Positions 62,837-64,000 of a DNA stretch of 64,000 nucleotides are shown here, one piece after another. This DNA comes from Beggiatoa alba B18LD (lineage in GTDB: Bacteria; Pseudomonadota; Gammaproteobacteria; Beggiatoales; Beggiatoaceae), in the NCBI RefSeq assembly GCF_000245015.1, contig NZ_JH600070.1, positions 1,695,716 to 1,759,715 on the forward strand, in the 5' to 3' direction. Numbering within the stretch: the stretch's first letter is position 1; every line of letters begins with the position of its first letter. The notes below the pieces were generated by a model, which saw nothing but the letters and a program-made list of their open reading frames with translations, was not told where the DNA came from and made no database searches. A program made the translations under genes and the position numbers.

Positions 62837-63271
62837 ATGACTGCGCAACACAAAGTACAACACCGTAAATTTATCCGTCATCCTACAGATATTCCAATAG
62901 AAGTTTGGAATGAAGACAATCCCGTCTCTTGTGAGCAAGAACCTTTATCCAATGTCAGCCTAGGCGGACTTGCATTTAAAGCAAAACATTTTTTCCCACG
63001 TGGCGCAACGTTACGTGTTCGTGTTCCACATGTTATCCCCCCTTTTGAAACAGTGGGGCGTGTCGTTTGGTGTCGAGAACAACCAAAATATTATGATGTT
63101 GGCGTAGAATTCATCTGCCAAGAAGACGTTTTTAAAGCAAGAATGGTTGAACAAATTTGTCAAATTGAACGCTATCGCAGCATGTTAGAAAAACAAGGGC
63201 GACACTTAAGCACCCAAGATGCCGCGATGGAATGGATAGAATTATACGGGTCGAGTTTTCCCCTTCCCTAA
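62837..63271 (+). CDS. PilZ-domain cyclic di-GMP effector
   Basis: A 144-residue cytosolic protein. RKFIRHPTDIPIEV gives the RxxxR motif and NVSLGGLAFKAKHF the (D/N)xSxxG motif of PilZ, both needed to bind cyclic di-GMP. A helical C-terminal extension follows from about residue 100. GGAG is seven bases before the start. It lies 19 bases before a prenyltransferase gene on the same strand, but functional linkage is not obvious. Confidence 0.9.
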   Translation: MTAQHKVQHRKFIRHPTDIPIEVWNEDNPVSCEQEPLSNVSLGGLAFKAKHFFPRGATLRVRVPHVIPPFETVGRVVWCREQPKYYDVGVEFICQEDVFKARMVEQICQIERYRSMLEKQGRHLSTQDAAMEWIELYGSSFPLP

Positions 63272-63290
63272 AAATACGGCTAACCGTCTA

Positions 63291-64000
63291 ATGATTGAAC
63301 CTAATTTAGAAATTTACCACGGCACAACATGGGCAAATCGTGTTTTTACAGGATTTATTGCAACTCGTCCCGCCTTTTTTACTGCGTCACTCGCCCCTGT
63401 TTGCATTGGTTTAGCCTTTACATGGCAACAACAAATTTTTCGCCCACTGCTCGCACTGCTTACCCTGCTTGCTATTCTCTGTATTCACGCAGGCGCGAAT
63501 GTTTTAAATGACTACTACGACGCAAAAAATGGTACAGACAGTATTAACCAAAAACGAATATTCCCCTTTTCAGGCGGTAGTCGTTTTATTCAAAATGCCA
63601 TCCTAAGCCCCTACGAAACCAAAAGGCTTGGTATCAGTCTGCTAGCTTTTGGGTTAATGCTTGGGTTGATGACTGTCAGCTTAACCAGCCCAATTCTGCT
63701 TATATTTGGCATAGTTGGCGCAAGTTTAGCGATTTTCTACTCAATGCCTCCCTGCCTAGCCTGTCGTGGTTTAGGGGATATAGTTATCGCCCTCTGTTTT
63801 GGCATATTACCTGTAACAGGCACAGTTTGGATACAACTAGGCACAATTCCCCCAGCGGCAGGGTGGTTAGGGGCAAGCATCGGCTTTTTTGCTGCCAGTA
63901 TTCTCTGGATTAACTCCATTCCTGACATTGACGCAGACAACGCCAGCGGTAAACACACACTCCCCGCCCGCTTAGGGCAAGAACGTGCACGTTATGGCTT
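63291..64000 (+). CDS. UbiA-family prenyltransferase, N-terminal part
   Basis: The reading frame from the ATG at 63291 is open to the window edge (236 codons). It is a multi-helix membrane protein with two Asp-rich motifs: NDYYDAKNGTD (about 81-91) and SIPDIDADNASGKHTLPARLG (about 207-227). This fits the UbiA superfamily, most like MenA (1,4-dihydroxy-2-naphthoate prenyltransferase) because of the NDYYD form and TRPAFFTASLAPV start. UbiA, haem O synthase or another quinone prenyltransferase is less likely. The C-terminus is outside the window. Confidence 0.82.
   Translation, partial: MIEPNLEIYHGTTWANRVFTGFIATRPAFFTASLAPVCIGLAFTWQQQIFRPLLALLTLLAILCIHAGANVLNDYYDAKNGTDSINQKRIFPFSGGSRFIQNAILSPYETKRLGISLLAFGLMLGLMTVSLTSPILLIFGIVGASLAIFYSMPPCLACRGLGDIVIALCFGILPVTGTVWIQLGTIPPAAGWLGASIGFFAASILWINSIPDIDADNASGKHTLPARLGQERARYG

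Overview
The window is AT-rich, gammaproteobacterial chromosomal DNA; all features listed are protein genes, regulatory elements or repeats, and I see no tRNA, rRNA or CRISPR array. Nitrate/nitrite assimilation, a sulfide:quinone-reductase-like flavoprotein, a carAB-greA operon, a YhdP giant, several very large multi-PAS hybrid histidine kinases and many short palindromic intergenic repeats together suggest a Beggiatoa-like sulfur oxidiser (order Thiotrichales). That is an inference from gene content, not a database result.

Layout. 1-4.1 kb (minus): nasT (ANTAR antiterminator), an RNA leader with the two-hexaloop ANTAR motif and a terminator, then nrtA, nrtB, nrtD and the first codons of nirB. 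4.4-10 kb (minus): an Rpn-family nuclease and a 1.4 kb-codon Cache/PAS hybrid kinase. 10.4-17.7 kb: msrP, a periplasmic glutathione peroxidase, serC, a type IV pilin, an Atm1-type ABC exporter, and a papain-like protease with a TerB-like domain and an acidic tail. 17.9-22.5 kb (minus): a tight four-gene operon of an OLD-like ATPase, a DUF3226/TOPRIM protein, a second P-loop ATPase and a TPR protein with nearly identical 120-bp repeats. This resembles a defence cassette and is the best candidate for an undescribed system. 22.7-29.5 kb: murD, an SQR-like flavoprotein, a small unknown, the lytic transglycosylase slt, a MORN lipoprotein and a goose-type lysozyme. 29.7-41.4 kb: a CHASE hybrid kinase, an adenylate cyclase, a truncated haemoglobin, a decayed ABC importer (ATPase without its P-loop, frameshifted permease), a thioredoxin-fold protein, and a yfiR/CHASE8-kinase pair. 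41.9-45.2 kb: an intact ABC importer of the NitT/TauT type with an extra PQQ-type ATPase. 45.3-53.6 kb: yhdP, a 58-residue zinc-ribbon protein and a three-receiver hybrid kinase with an HPt domain. 53.9-64 kb: greA, carB, carA, a small secreted protein, argH, a PhaJ-like hydratase, a FecCD permease, a PilZ protein and the start of a UbiA-family prenyltransferase.

The intergenic spaces are dominated by one MITE-like repeat family. Its ends are inverted repeats (AACCTGAGTTYGGCGAGATT), it has nested inner palindromes, and many copies carry a GACCTGCTAGG hairpin followed by a T run, which is a portable terminator. Several copies begin at or just after a stop codon, and one has replaced the front half of an ABC ATPase gene. 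Two smaller repeat families are also present.

Limits: all assignments are made by reading the sequence. Domain borders are approximate, and starts marked as revised rest on visible ribosome binding sites.
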